From: Leptidea sinapis
Taxonomy: Eukaryota; Arthropoda; Insecta; Lepidoptera; Pieridae
Reading direction: 5' to 3'
DNA length: 64,000 bases
NCBI RefSeq assembly: GCF_905404315.1
Contig: NC_066273.1
Coordinates: forward strand, 7,750,001-7,814,000
Shown: positions 44,694 to 56,099 of the stretch, piece by piece
Numbering within the stretch: the stretch's first letter is position 1
How the letters are laid out: the number at the start of each line of letters is the position of its first letter
Notes under the pieces: model-generated
What the model saw: the letters and a program-made list of their open reading frames with translations, nothing else
Database searches by the model: none
What the model was told of the DNA's origin: nothing
Position numbers and translations under genes: made by a program

Positions 44694-47600
44694 TGGCCGA
44701 ACACGTCTGCCCTACATCATCAGGCCGCCTTTTTATCACCGACCTTAACACAAAAGTACAATACCTTATCGACACAGGGTCTGACTTATGCGTTTATCCA
44801 CGTTCTCGCATTCAAGAACATCGCACGAAGACGCAGTACGAGCTCTTTGCAGCAAACGGTACGGTGATATCAACATTTGGGTACGTTCACTTACAACTCA
44901 ACCTAGGGTTGCGCCGCGTATTCAGTTGGCGCTTCGTGGTGGCAGACGTCTCCAAACCAATCATTGGCGTCGACTTCCTTAGCTTTTATAACCTGCTCGT
45001 CGACTGCCGCAATCACCGCCTGGTCGATGGGGTAACGTCACTGTCCGTCGCCGTACCACGCCAGCACCACAAGGAGGACATCTCATCAGTACGTACAACA
45101 TCGCCAGGGGACTCGTTGTATAACGACATTGTACGAGAGTTTCCGAACATTACACGCCCAGCTGGTAAGCCAAGTGAACCAAAACACAACACGGTTCACC
45201 ATATTAGGACGACGCCTGGCCCACCAGTATTTTGCCGCCCTCGTCGGTTAGATCCGGAGAGACTCACCATTGCCAAAAAGGAGTTGGAAGAGATGGTACA
45301 AAATGGTACAGCTCGGAGATCAGAGAGCCCCTGGTCCTCAGCACTGCACCTAGCACGTAAGAAAAACGACGGCTGGAGACCTTGTGGGGATTACAGAGCA
45401 TTGAACGCTCGCACTATTCCAGACCGATACCCTGTGCGGCACATCCAGGACTTTGCGCACCAGCTGGCAGGCAAAAAAGTCTTTTCTACGGTGGACCTCG
45501 TTAAAGCATATAATCAGATCCCAGTCCATGCTGACGATATTCCTAAGACTGCCATTACCACGCCTTTCGGATTATTTGAATTCCCTTACATGACATTCGG
45601 ACTTCGTAATGCTGCACAATCTTTCCAACGTTTTATGGATGAAGCACTTAGAGACCTAGACTTCTGTTTTGGGTACATTGATGACATCCTAATCTTCTCT
45701 GAATCTCCATTACAGCACCAGCAACACCTTCGCCAGCTATTTCAACGTTTGACAGATTACGGCATACTGATAAACACAGCGAAATGTGTATTTGGTAAGG
45801 ATGAAGTAACTTTTCTTGGCTTCACAGTGTCCGCAGCAGGCGTTAAACCTTTGGAGGAGAAGGTCCAGGCAGTTCAAGACTACCCGCCACCCAAGACGGT
45901 AAAGGAGTTGAGGCGATTCCTAGGAGTCATCAACTTCTACCGAAGATTCATTCCTGGAGCAGCAGCAATACAAGCACCGCTTAATGCCTTACTAGCTGGA
46001 CCGAAAACCAAAGGATCACACCCAGTCAACATGACTCTAGAGCTGCTAGAAGCATTTAAAAGATGTAAGTCTAGTCTTTCCCATGCCACACTCCTAGCAC
46101 ATCCAGATACCACAGCAGAGCTGGCGATACAGACTGACGCTTCGGACCACGCTATTGGAGCTGTACTGCAGCAAAGTAAGGGAAACACCTGGCAACCCCT
46201 CGCTTTTTTCTCCAGAAAACTCAGCCCTTCCCAAAAAAAGTACAGCCCTTACGACAGGGAATTATTGGCGATTTATGAAGCGATTCGTTATTTCAGATAC
46301 ATGGTTGAAGCGAGGACATTCACCATCTACACTGACCACAAGCCCATTACGTTTGCATTCAGCACTCAACGTGACAGCTGCTCACCTCGTCAGTTCCGGT
46401 ACTTGGACTTCATCAGTCAATTCAGCACTGATATCAGGTATATCCCTGGGAGGGACAACACAGTAGCTGACAGCATGTCTCGGGTTGAAGAGATGACAAC
46501 GCCCCTAGATTACCAGTCCCTCGCCCGTGCCCAGGATTCTGATGCTGAACTTCAAAACTTACTCGTAAGTGGGTCAGGCCTAAAATTAGAAAAGGTCATG
46601 CTAGAGAACTCTGATATTCAGGTATTCTGCGACACTTCTACTCAATACACCAGACCTTTTGTTACTTCAGCTTTCCGACGTCAGGTATTCAACACGTTAC
46701 ATAGTCTAAGTCATCCCGGAGCAAAAGCCACAGCGCAATTGGTAGCACAACGCTTCGTTTGGCCGGGTATTAAGAAGGACTGTCGACAATGGGCCAAAGA
46801 GTGTCAACAATGTCAGCGCAGTAAAATATCTCGCCACACATCAGCTCCATTAGCAAAGTTCACAATGCCTTCAGCTCGCTTCCGTCAGGTCCATATGGAC
46901 ATAATAGGTCCCTTACCTTCTTCTGTTGGTCACAGGTACTGCCTCACCATGATCGACCGCTTCACTCGATGGCCGGAGGCCATGCCCTTGCAGGACATCA
47001 CTGCAGAATCCTGCGCTGCCGCCTTCGTAACTGGGTGGATTGCGCGGTTCGGTTGCCCCGAGAGCATCATAACCGACCGCGGCCGCCAGTTTGACAGCCA
47101 GCTGTTCAAGAGGGTCGCCGCGCTGGTAGGCGCCGACCACCGCACCACAACAGCTTATCATCCCGCAGCAAATGGCCTCGTAGAGAGGCTACACCGTCAG
47201 CTCAAGGCCGCTATAACCTGCCACACCAGTGCTCAATGGACGGAGGCATTACCTCTCGTGCTGCTGGGCATACGCAGCGCGTGCAAAGATGACCTGCAGG
47301 CGTCTACCGCGGAATTAGTCTACGGCGAGCCACTCCGCTTACCTGGACAGTTCCTTCAGCCCATACGGGACGACCACATCGACGTTACCGACTTCGCCAG
47401 CAGACTGAAACAGCACATCACTAAGCTGTCACCAACATCTACGTCATGGCACGGACAACGTACATTCTACGTGCCCAAAGACCTACAGCACTCCACTCAC
47501 GTGTTCCTGCGCCAGGGTCCTGTAAAACGGCCGCTACAAGCCCCGTACACCGGACCCTACAAGGTACTACGTCGGGGCTCCAAGTCATTTGACATAGAAG

Positions 47601-47788
47601 TCCAGGGTAAGACGTCAACAGTAACGATCGACCGTCTCAAACCAGCATATATCGCAGATGACAACTTATCAGGAAAAGACACACAAACACAGACTGTACC
47701 TACACAAAAGGAAACTACGGAAGAAGAACACATCAGAACTACAAGAAGTGGACGAAGAGTCAAGTTTCCCGACTACTATCACCCGTAG
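44603..47788 (+). CDS. Pol polyprotein: protease, reverse transcriptase, RNase H, integrase
   Basis: Open for 1061 codons. Protease: LIDTGSD at residues 55-61. Reverse transcriptase: FSTVDLVKAYNQIPV, then YIDD at 358-361 (more often YVDD or YLDD in relatives). RNase H: TDASDHAIGAVLQQ near 511 and YTDHKPI. Integrase: HHCC finger (HSLSH..CQQC near 735), catalytic Asp 766, Asp 825 and Glu 861 (35 residues between the last two), and a C-terminal GPY/F module (GPYKVLRR..LKPAYI). Every catalytic residue checked is present. The ATG at 44603 is probably not the true start. The frame is -1 to gag, so expression by frameshifting is likely, though no classic slippery heptamer was spotted. Confidence 0.9.
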   Translation: MLVSFPIWLERKEVCQALHISFGKCQGQPLVAEHVCPTSSGRLFITDLNTKVQYLIDTGSDLCVYPRSRIQEHRTKTQYELFAANGTVISTFGYVHLQLNLGLRRVFSWRFVVADVSKPIIGVDFLSFYNLLVDCRNHRLVDGVTSLSVAVPRQHHKEDISSVRTTSPGDSLYNDIVREFPNITRPAGKPSEPKHNTVHHIRTTPGPPVFCRPRRLDPERLTIAKKELEEMVQNGTARRSESPWSSALHLARKKNDGWRPCGDYRALNARTIPDRYPVRHIQDFAHQLAGKKVFSTVDLVKAYNQIPVHADDIPKTAITTPFGLFEFPYMTFGLRNAAQSFQRFMDEALRDLDFCFGYIDDILIFSESPLQHQQHLRQLFQRLTDYGILINTAKCVFGKDEVTFLGFTVSAAGVKPLEEKVQAVQDYPPPKTVKELRRFLGVINFYRRFIPGAAAIQAPLNALLAGPKTKGSHPVNMTLELLEAFKRCKSSLSHATLLAHPDTTAELAIQTDASDHAIGAVLQQSKGNTWQPLAFFSRKLSPSQKKYSPYDRELLAIYEAIRYFRYMVEARTFTIYTDHKPITFAFSTQRDSCSPRQFRYLDFISQFSTDIRYIPGRDNTVADSMSRVEEMTTPLDYQSLARAQDSDAELQNLLVSGSGLKLEKVMLENSDIQVFCDTSTQYTRPFVTSAFRRQVFNTLHSLSHPGAKATAQLVAQRFVWPGIKKDCRQWAKECQQCQRSKISRHTSAPLAKFTMPSARFRQVHMDIIGPLPSSVGHRYCLTMIDRFTRWPEAMPLQDITAESCAAAFVTGWIARFGCPESIITDRGRQFDSQLFKRVAALVGADHRTTTAYHPAANGLVERLHRQLKAAITCHTSAQWTEALPLVLLGIRSACKDDLQASTAELVYGEPLRLPGQFLQPIRDDHIDVTDFASRLKQHITKLSPTSTSWHGQRTFYVPKDLQHSTHVFLRQGPVKRPLQAPYTGPYKVLRRGSKSFDIEVQGKTSTVTIDRLKPAYIADDNLSGKDTQTQTVPTQKETTEEEHIRTTRSGRRVKFPDYYHP

Positions 47789-47797
47789 TCACGGTCT

Positions 47798-47812
47798 CAG
47801 TGGGGGAGTACT
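47798..47812 (+). promoter_or_regulatory. Polypurine tract
   Basis: The purine-rich AGTGGGGGAGTACT stretch directly before the 3' LTR is the expected primer for plus-strand synthesis. It is short and ends with ACT, so the exact RNase H cut is uncertain. Confidence 0.6.
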
Positions 47813-48310
47813 TGTAGCGGCCAAATCCGCTACTTACTTCCGCACCGCCGCTTATGTTCTTGGACCACACGACATCACGCCACATCGTACGATCTATGAC
47901 GACAGCCTACGTCACGGGTGGTGCGAGCTGCGAACCGGCTGCATCGCGTGCGCGTCCCCGCGCCCGCGCTCCCGCCGCACACCGCGGGCCCTGCGCCCGC
48001 CGCCACAGCTAGGCCTCCCGCGCCCGCGCCCCGCGCGTCGCATAAATACCAGAGGCGATCGCCCGCGCCACGCATTCTGCACATTTATTTACCTCGCGCT
48101 CACAGCTTTCCGCTTGCTTTATTTTTGCTTTGTATAGACGCTCATTTCATTCTACATTTTGTAAAGTATTTCTTTTAATTAGTAGTAAATTCAACCTTTC
48201 ATCTTTGACTCAATCTTTCATTCTTACTTCGCTTCAAACAAATATCATAGCATCCCTAGCTCAGCCAGGGGTAGTCATCGAGAAGTCGTAGGAGTAGAAT
48301 ACGTGCTACA
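47813..48310 (+). repeat. 3' long terminal repeat
   Basis: 498 bp, identical to the 5' LTR as far as compared line by line, ending GCTACA followed by the AAAG target duplication. Confidence 0.9.
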
Positions 48311-48314
48311 AAAG

Positions 48315-48852
48315 TACTAACATTTACACTATTCATTTATTGCGCTATCGTACACAATAATGACAATTTATATTCAATAGAAAATAAACTCTTCAGAATT
48401 ATTACAATTATTTTATATGAGAAAGTTTATCTCTCGGAAAAATCGACTGTCTTACGAATTTCTTACAGCTCACGTTTACTGACGCGAGTTTAACATATTA
48501 TACCCATCCCAAGAAAAGTGCTCAACGCCGCTAAAGAAGTTCTCACTTCAAAAATGTTGTAATGTGTATGCTACATTGTACCACGATTGCATTTCTTATG
48601 TCATTTAGTCAGTACTGTACTTTAAGAATACTGTTTTTCAATTACCTCCTTCCTTCACTTCCTTCCTTACTTCACAAAAAGGAAATTCAATTACCTGTGC
48701 TAATACAATGCCGAGATATATAAAATGTAATTATTTTATGAAGTAAGCTGCGGTTAAATTTTGTGCTACGCTTCCTAACTGCCTGAAATGATGTAAATAT
48801 AAAAACTATTATTATTAGTTTTAAATTACAAATAATCGCCATCTTAATATGT
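48315..48852. other. No gene seen
   Basis: AT-rich flank of the LTR element. No motif or repeat assigned apart from a CTTCCTTC-type pyrimidine run near 48645-48668. Confidence 0.4.
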
Positions 48853-49275
48853 TTCAAAGTCAAATAAACTTTATTAAATTAGGCTTAAATTAAGCGCTTT
48901 TGAATAGCCACTATAAATATTTCTTTTAAATTACTGAATCTACCATCACATTATGTTCGGAAAAAGTTGAGCTCTTGAGAAGAACGTACAAGAAACTCAA
49001 CGGCCTTCTTTTCAATCAAATAGAGTATTTTACAATGGCTGTAATATACATAGCAAATTAGTTTTTAACGTGCTTCATTCAGTATATCAGTCGTGTTTAA
49101 AGAATATAAATTAATTCATAAAAAGTTATAAATAATTAACTGTATAAATATAAATTAACGTATATTGGATGTATCAAACTTTACAGTTTGAATTCAATAT
49201 TTGTGAACATGATGAACGTGATTACTGTCGTTATTAGTAATTGCATCCAACAAATACAATGATTTATTAGTATTA
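48853..49275 (-). repeat. Family D repeat, copy 3
   Basis: Starts TCAAAGTCAAATAAACTTTA and shares the TTGAGAAGAACGTACAAGAA, TTTTACAATGGCTGTAATAT and TATATTGGATGTATCAA landmarks with the copies at 2965-3375 and 4094-4580. Confidence 0.65.
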
Positions 49276-50069
49276 GTTTGAAAATCTAAAAAAACGCTTC
49301 TTATTTTAACGCTAAGAATTATCACTTATGTCGGTAGTAGCTAGACTGTATTACAGTACTGGGAAGTCACCCAATATTTTTTTTGTTGTAGCTGTTTCTT
49401 CTGCTCTGTGGATGAACCTAAATTTATATTCAAAAGAAAATAAAAAATATTTTGACACAAACATAGACACTGAATTTTATTAATCGATTCGGTAATCGCA
49501 CTGAAGAACACATCAATGGATTTTTCTACTAAAGAATTATTATTTTAACATAAGTGTTACATCCGAACCAACTTTAGTCACCTTATATTTAAACTGCCCT
49601 TGTATACGCCCTAGATATACATCACTTTTAACATATGTAATTAGTTTATAATTTTATTTTACTATCCAAAAAAATAAGTTTGGTTTAATTTTTCTCCTCA
49701 GAGTCTATATCTGAAATAGAGGTTTTGATTTAGTTCCTACTGAATTTCATCATGTCCGACATTTGTCTGAAATCCGGACTCAGAAATGACATTGCTAAGA
49801 TCAACATAAATGGTGGTTTTTTTAATTTTGCTCTACCTGTTACAATGTAATTGGATTTTTCTGTGCTTCTTCTCTATATAAACTTTGATAGTGACAAATC
49901 TCAGACTACTCCGTGCAGGCAGTGCTTTAAGTGTACAAAGTTCTTGCATCACATATGATTAGACAGATTTCGCCAAACATCTAATATCTTTTCAGATCAA
50001 TATTCTAGAGCCAAGCATTTATATTGACCACCAGCTTCCACACTGCGCGCAGCATACAGGTCATAGTTG
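49276..50069. other. No gene seen
   Basis: AT-rich, no coding signal. The boundary with the LINE fragment that follows is approximate. Confidence 0.35.
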
Positions 50070-50892
50070 ACGTTTATAGCTCGAAACCCAAAGCCCGTGA
50101 ACGCTGAAAGCTGACCCAAGGCTGTGTTCTATTTCGTACACTGTTTCTTTTGCATATCAATTATATGTTGGACACCTTCAACGTGCATTTATATGCGGAT
50201 GACAGCACTGATGATGCCGTAGAAGCGAGTGCACACATGCAGGTCTCTGGGGAAATCATCGACCAATGCCGGAAGAAATCTATCGAGTCCTATATGGAAC
50301 AAAATCGCGGGATTCTAATTTAATCTCCAGAAGACTGAAATTTGCACGTTTATCACAAAAAGAATCCATTTGTCAACACACACACTCCTAGCACGCCTAG
50401 TATCAGAATACAGGATCTCAAAATCTCGACCGATTGCCAATTCCGCGATCATCTGGACGGCAAAGCTAAATTGAGTTCGAAGAAACTGGGCATCGTAAAT
50501 ACAGCACGGCAATACTTTCAGCTTTCAAGATCACTTGGCGTTGCGTAGAGACGTCGCTACATTGTGTGTCTTCTACCGCATTTATCGCGGGGAGTGTTCC
50601 GAAGAGCTATTTGGCGTGATTGATTCCACCTTCGCACGTCTCGCTAACAGTCAGGATATAGTCCCCACCATCTGGATTTATGACATTCTTCCACAGTGCG
50701 GTGTCCAAGGAACTGTCTTTCAGGTACAGTGGAATGAGCTTCCTTGTGCGGTGTTTCCAGGACGATAAGTTATAGGTACCTTCAAAAATCCTCCTCCTGT
50801 GATTCCTCTGGTGTTACGAGAGAAAGGGATCACTTTACAGACTCACTTTCAGGTGCCAAGTGCGCTTGTTTGTCCTCCTCTTTCATTAAAAT
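50070..50892 (+). pseudogene. Family B LINE, from reverse transcriptase motif C to the 3' end
   Basis: Plus-oriented. A degraded PQG..VLF.TLF motif B and LYADDSTDDA motif C lie near 50130-50220. Then come the thumb region (SIRIQDLKISTDCQFRDHLDGKAKL at 50400-50470) and pieces of the C terminus (CVFYRIYRGECSEELF at 50565-50615; WNELPCAVFPG near 50730-50765). It ends in TTTGTCCTCCTCTTTCATTA. Several frameshifts and a deletion after 50520. Inactive. Confidence 0.75.
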
Positions 50893-51163
50893 TTTGCTCA
50901 ATAAAAAGATAACAGTCATAATACTTAAATTAACTTTATGACTGAAAATAAAAATAAAAATTATCCTTTAATCTAGTGTTTTGCTAGGCCTGATGAGTTC
51001 TTTAAACGTAATTATAACTTTAGATGTAATTAATCTTTCCTTGGATCGTTTTTGGCGTTTCCAACTTTCTAAATGTATGAAAGTTATCTCAATTAGAATT
51101 TGTTTAAAGTAAAATCTTGCTATTAATTAATAAAAGGCCCGAGCCAGGAGAAAATAGGCTTTT

Positions 51164-51890
51164 AAAAGGCATAAAAAGCATTTATTTTCACAAAATTGAT
51201 TCTTTAGAACTCTCTTTGATGTCATTTCTAATATAATAGATACTACTGCCGCTTCGGAAACAAATGGCACTCTGAGAGAGAAGAAGCGACGCAAGAAACT
51301 CTCCCAGCATTCTTTTTTTGCGCTCTTTAAAATAAAAATATACAATATTGTACAGTCATTTCTATCGCTACAAAATAATCATAATCTAGTCGGAGGCTGT
51401 CCGGCCACTTAGATATTCAGCTGTTGAGTAATAGGATTCACAACAAAGACATTTTTTTGTAAAACATTTAAATTTATTTATAGATAATGCCTGAACAGTG
51501 GCTGGGACTTTATTATAAAAGTGTATAAATTTACCCTTAAATCAATCTCTTATTTCTAGTGTTATAATAATGAAAATCACTATTAAGAGCAAAAAGGTGA
51601 CGATTTTTATGAATAAATGATAAATTTACTGACAACAGTCATAATGTTTATTTCTTTAAAGTTTTCTTTGAGAAACTGTCTATAACCAAGCTCTCTTTTG
51701 CAGAGCAAACACTATATCAATGTCAGCAGCATGACCCCATAGTAAAATACCGTACGTCATGATGCTGTGAAAATAACTGAAGTACTCTAATCTAGCGGTC
51801 GCAACATTCGTGTATTCTCTAATCTTTCTAACAGCATATGACGCAGAGCTGAGTCTATCTGCTAGTTGGGCAATATGTGGACCCCACTGA
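51164..51890 (-). pseudogene. Family C LINE, C-terminal region, copy 2
   Basis: Parallel to 11467-12252. The 3' UTR has ATAAATGC near the end (left side), then a GAGAAGAAGCGACGCAAGAA stretch and GCCTGAACAGTGGCTGGGAC. The coding remnant has GCATGACCCCATAGTAAAAT and GCAGAGCTGAGTCTATCTGC. It has small deletions, for example after 51540, and no open frame of useful length. Confidence 0.65.
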
Positions 51891-52032
51891 GTTTGACTGT
51901 GTTTTAAGTAGTGAATTGAATTTGTAATTGTATATTACAAAGGAGAATAACCACTTTGTATGGGGCGTTGCTATTGAAAAAAAGTTCGTTGTACATTAAT
52001 AAAACATATGCCATTTTAAACCTTAATGTTTT

Positions 52033-52413
52033 ACGGCCGTTTTCAACAAGTTTTCAATAACTCTAGTTACGGGTAAATTGCTGTCACCGTTTAATGACAA
52101 GATCTTATCTATTCATAGTTATGTCCAATATAGCTATAGTCCACCGCTTTATGTCCATAGGTTATTGAAATGTAAATAAGCGTAAAAAGATAGCTTTGTC
52201 TACCTCTAGTAAGTTAAACAAAGGATAGATACGTTATTGAAAACGGCCGATAATGACAAGATCTTATCTATCCATAGTGATGTCCAGTATAGTTATAGTC
52301 TAATGCTTTATGTCCATAGGTTATTGAAATGTAAGTAAGCGTAAAAGGATAGATTTGTTTTACGTTGTTAGTAAGTAAAACTAAGGATAGATAGGTTATT
52401 GAAAATGGCCGTT
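52033..52413. mobile_element. MITE with a 159-bp internal tandem duplication
   Basis: The left end ACGGCCGTTTTCAA is inverse to the right end TTATTGAAAATGGCCGT. The block TAATGACAAGATCTTATCTA.. to ..GTTATTGAAAACGGCCGA at 52092-52250 is repeated at 52251-52412 with about 10% differences. The terminal motif is thus also present in the middle, consistent with tandem or nested insertion. Non-coding. Confidence 0.65.
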
Positions 52414-52601
52414 AGTATATTTACAGTTTTTATTTGACTTTGCTAGCTAGCGGGGTTTATGAGATATCATGGTTTTTATATTTAATGAAAGCCGCTTTAT
52501 TCACACTTGCAAAACTTGTTGTTATAGGAAATAACTACAAAATAAGCTGTATTCTGTTATTGATTAGATTGAATTTATAAGATTAAGACCAAAGAAATGT
52601 C

Positions 52602-52925
52602 TTTTTTATGAATGAATAAAAAAATATGAATAAGGGACGAGACGAGCAGGACGTTCAGCTGATGGTAATTCATACGCCCTACCCATTACAATGCAGTGCC
52701 GCTCAGGATTCTTGTAAAGCCCAAAAATTCAGAGCGGCACTACAATTGCGATCGTCACCTTGAGACAGAAGATGTTAGTTTCATTTCTCCAGTAATTTCA
52801 CTAGCTACGGCGCCCTTCAGACCGAAACATAGTAATGCTTACACATTTCTGCTTCACGGTACGAAATAGTCGCCTTTGTTGTACTCATAATCTAGCCGGC
52901 ATCCTGTGCTAAGCAGCCTCCCATT
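52602..52925 (-). repeat. Family A repeat, copy 9
   Basis: Near full length: ATATGAATAAGGGACGAGAC.., TGCCGCTCAGGATTCTTG.., GAGCGGCACTACAATTGCG.., CTAGCCGGCATCCTGTGC.., CAGCCTCCCATT. The internal hairpin is intact. Confidence 0.85.
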
Positions 52926-53315
52926 CTAATTGGAACTACAAATTCAAATTCGAATTTTTGTTCAAAATTGGATTTAAAATCACTTATTTAACGTCAAAAA
53001 CTTCCACCCATTCAAAATAGACTACCTCAAGACTTACTAAGTGCGTAGATCCAGAAGAAACGGCTGTGAATGTTTTTTTATATGATAGGTAACGAACTAG
53101 CAGATGACCTACCCGATGGTAAGCGGCATCATTGCTTATTATGTCTCAAACCATGGGAAAGAAACTTAAGATTGAATGTCATATGTGCAAGTACTCACAT
53201 TAGTACTCACTCTTATCAAAAAGAAGAACAAGTACAGTGTGGCTCTATCTTACTCCAATACTAGTCTATTTAACTAACTTGGAAGAGTTCTTTGATGGGA
53301 TGGTAATCAAGCATC

Positions 53316-53628
53316 TTACCAATGGGAAACTCCTTTGCACAGCGGCATCCTAGAGTATGGGTACCACAACGGTGCCTATTTCTGTCGTGAAGCAGTAATG
53401 TGTAACCATTATTTCTTTCGATCTGAAGGGCAACGTAGCTAGTGAATTTACTGGACAAATGTGACTTAACATCTTATGTCTCAAGGTGACGAGCGCAATT
53501 GCAGCGGCATTCAGAGTTTTTGGGCTTTTCAAGAATCCTGAGCGGCACTGCATTGTAATGGGCAGGGCGCATCAATTACCCTCAGCTAAAAGGCCTGCTC
53601 GTCTCGTCCCTTATTGTCATTTAAAAAA
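53316..53628 (+). repeat. Family A repeat, copy 10
   Basis: Near full length, opposite to copy 9 and about 0.4 kb away: TTACCAATGGGAAACTCC.. to ..GCTCGTCTCGTCCCTTATTG. Copies 9 and 10 form an inverted pair. Confidence 0.85.
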
Positions 53629-54639
53629 TGATGTTAACTGATTGTATTGCTATCAAGCCAGCCGCTGCCGCGGCTCGCTTCACTCGGCTCTTGCGTTGTG
53701 ATTAAGAGTCTAAATATATTGTAGACACTACTAGTGAATAGTTGTATAACTACAACTATTACTACAGCTAACGCTGATAAAAATTAGTTGATTACACTAA
53801 TGTTTTATTAAAAATAATGAATATACAATAAAAATAAATAATCACTTCGCTTTACTGTTTTGGTATAAGATTCTTTATTTCTATATTTGTAAAGTAAGTT
53901 TTGGTAATTGAAACAATTATGAAGTAATAGATGGTCAAAAATTTATCTAAGCTGTCATTGTTTTGCCAATTGACATAATTATAAAAATATTAATTTGTTT
54001 ATTGATTTTATGATGTAAGTAGTATGATGTAAGAAGAATATATTGGAAAGTGATAACTTTATCAAGTACTAGCAATGCCCCGCAGTTTCACTCGCTTAGA
54101 TACCGATCTTGTGGTAGTGGAAAGTCTACTAAGTCGGACTATGGATTTATTTTTGTTAACATAAAAGTTTAATTCCACTTAGTTATTATTTTATTATTGC
54201 ATTATTTTATTTAGATTGACATTTTTAAATTGGTTATATCTTTTGAAACGAATGTCCGATTTTAATAATTTAAAAAGTATTTTTCAGGGTTTTATTATAA
54301 TGGTTATTAATAAAATATCATTTAGTGGGATAAGGATAAATACAGCGGTATAAAGTATTAACCATATTTGGTTAGATTATTGTCGGCACTTATATCAACT
54401 TTGAAAAATTTTAAGAAGTAGCTATAGTGGCATAACTACAGTAGATGGAGATATAGTATCGTGGACTTTTTTGCAGATATTGATACGTTCTATAGTACCG
54501 TAGAACATTTTTTTGTTCTATCATCAATAGTTTTCGCAGCGTGCGCGAAGACAGATTTCTTACGACGAATTTATTCACCTTGGGTTTTATTATTGAATTA
54601 TTATTTGGGATCCCTATTTTTTTTAAATGTAATAATAAA
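53629..54639. other. No gene seen
   Basis: AT-rich. The CCCCGCAGTTTCACTCGCTT segment at about 54078-54097 is typical of a widespread insect repeat end, but no full element could be outlined. Short frames on both strands (54411-54671) overlap the inverted repeat that follows and are not credible genes. Confidence 0.4.
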
Positions 54640-54706
54640 AAAAATTCACCATCAAAAAACTGTATAATCACTCAGTGAAGATACAGTTTTTTGATGGTGA
54701 ATTTTT
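54640..54706. repeat. Perfect inverted repeat, 26-bp arms
   Basis: Left arm 54640-54665 (AAAAATTCACC..ACTGTAT), 15-nt loop, right arm 54681-54706 without mismatch. The loop itself contains the small palindrome TCACTCAGTGA. It may be the tip of a fold-back element or the join of two inverted repeat ends. Confidence 0.85.
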
Positions 54707-55239
54707 GAATATAGTCCAGTAGTTTTTGTGTGAAACCATAACAAACATATATACAAAAATATAAATGTTTCCTCTTTATATTATTAGTTAACATAAATTT
54801 AACTTACGCTACTTTTTACATGATTAAAAATAATTTTATTTAAATCTCTCTTATTTTGAGCGCTGAGTGCACCGGCACGTTGTCGTGGTGAAGCAATTCA
54901 AATTCAAATATTTGTATTCAGAATCACGTATTGAACGTCAAAAACTACCACCCATTCAAAATAGACTGCCTCAGACCTGAGAAGAACGGATTTTCGACAG
55001 GCGAACAGACGAACCGAAATTCATAATAAATAGCCCGCGTACTCCGGTATTCAGTCGCCAGTCGCTCGTGTCAGTAAAACTTCTGGCAGGCATTCTGTAG
55101 TATTCCATTCAGACACAATGTAGCTTTGATTTAGTTATGGAATTGACACTAAATAGCCCGTTACAATGAAGAAAGTAGCGATCAAAATTTTAACTTTACT
55201 TCTCGATCGCTTAACTTTCGTAGGCGTCTTCTTCTTCAT

Positions 55240-55783
55240 TTCTTCTTTTTTCACTTTCCTCTTAACTTCACGTTCATTTCGAAACATTCACATTGTCAAC
55301 TGACGCTTTGTTGCGGGATCGTATTGATAAATCCAGGATTCGTCACCTGTTACGATGTCATAAACGCGTCGAGACAAAATTGCTTTAGCCTTTTTTATTA
55401 GCCTGCTTTAAAGTTATTGAACATTTCACGGCACCATACCACACGGGCCAGTTTCTGAGCTTCGATTAGGTTGTGCGGCATCCAGCGCTAAACTATCCTT
55501 TTCACGTGAAGGTGCTTGTATGGAATCTTGTGAATGCTTCCCGATCCAATCTGCAATATGTGCTTAATTTCTTTGTATAAAATTTGTTTTGATCTTTTTA
55601 CTGCCACATTTTCCTCGTTAACAGCGGTCAGAAAACGACCATTTCTTTCTTCATCCCACGACAGTAGATGGTTCCTTTATTTATAAACGCCATTTGAAGT
55701 GGATCAAAAGACTCATCTGGTTTAAGGCCACATTTGAAGTCATAAAAAATTATCGCATGAACATATTCCCGACGCAGATCCAT
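55240..55783 (-). pseudogene. Mariner-like transposase remnant of a second type
   Basis: Minus strand, starting at ATG 55783 (MDLRREYVHAIIFYDFKCGL). Then in shifted frames come RWMPHNLIEAQKLARVVWCRE (near 55440-55500) and YDIVTGDESWIYQYDP with the first catalytic Asp (near 55310-55360). It is truncated soon after, so the second and third catalytic residues are absent. It differs clearly from the copies at 6.8 and 9.3 kb and is a separate mariner lineage. Inverted ends not located. Confidence 0.75.
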
Positions 55784-56099
55784 TTTTCAATAAGAAAAGA
55801 TAATGCAATTTAGACCTCAAAAAAAATTTGAGAGGAGAAGTAACACTAAAACACAGTGTACGTGTGCATCGAACACTCAGATGAAGTTTTGCACAAATTG
55901 CTTAATAGACGTTGCCGTCAAATAATGCGAAGGGCCGATGGATTTTCGTCAAATATTTATAAAAATTTTAAATTAATGATTGCTCTAGCTTTGATACCGT
56001 TGTGACATTACTTATTACAAATAAATCAAAGTGATAAGCTCTATCAGTATCTCTGACTCCAAGCCAACAGCAGCATAATTAAATGCACTATCAAGAAAG

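Larger units (their letters stand above)
43305..48310 (+). mobile_element. Gypsy (CsRn1-like) LTR retrotransposon, apparently intact
   Basis: 5006 bp with two 498-bp LTRs (43305-43802 and 47813-48310) that match at every base I compared. The target duplication AAAG lies at 43301-43304 and 48311-48314. LTRs start TGTAGC and end GCTACA. A primer-binding site follows the 5' LTR, and a purine tract (AGTGGGGGAGT) precedes the 3' LTR. Gag and pol are both open, in overlapping frames, and there is no env-like frame. Domain order protease, reverse transcriptase, RNase H, integrase defines Gypsy. The Gag knuckle type and primer site point to the CsRn1 group. Identical LTRs mean very recent insertion. 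Confidence 0.92.

Noticed and set aside
54411..54671. 86-codon minus-strand frame and its plus-strand counterpart
   Set aside because: AT-rich, overlaps the perfect inverted repeat, no motif.
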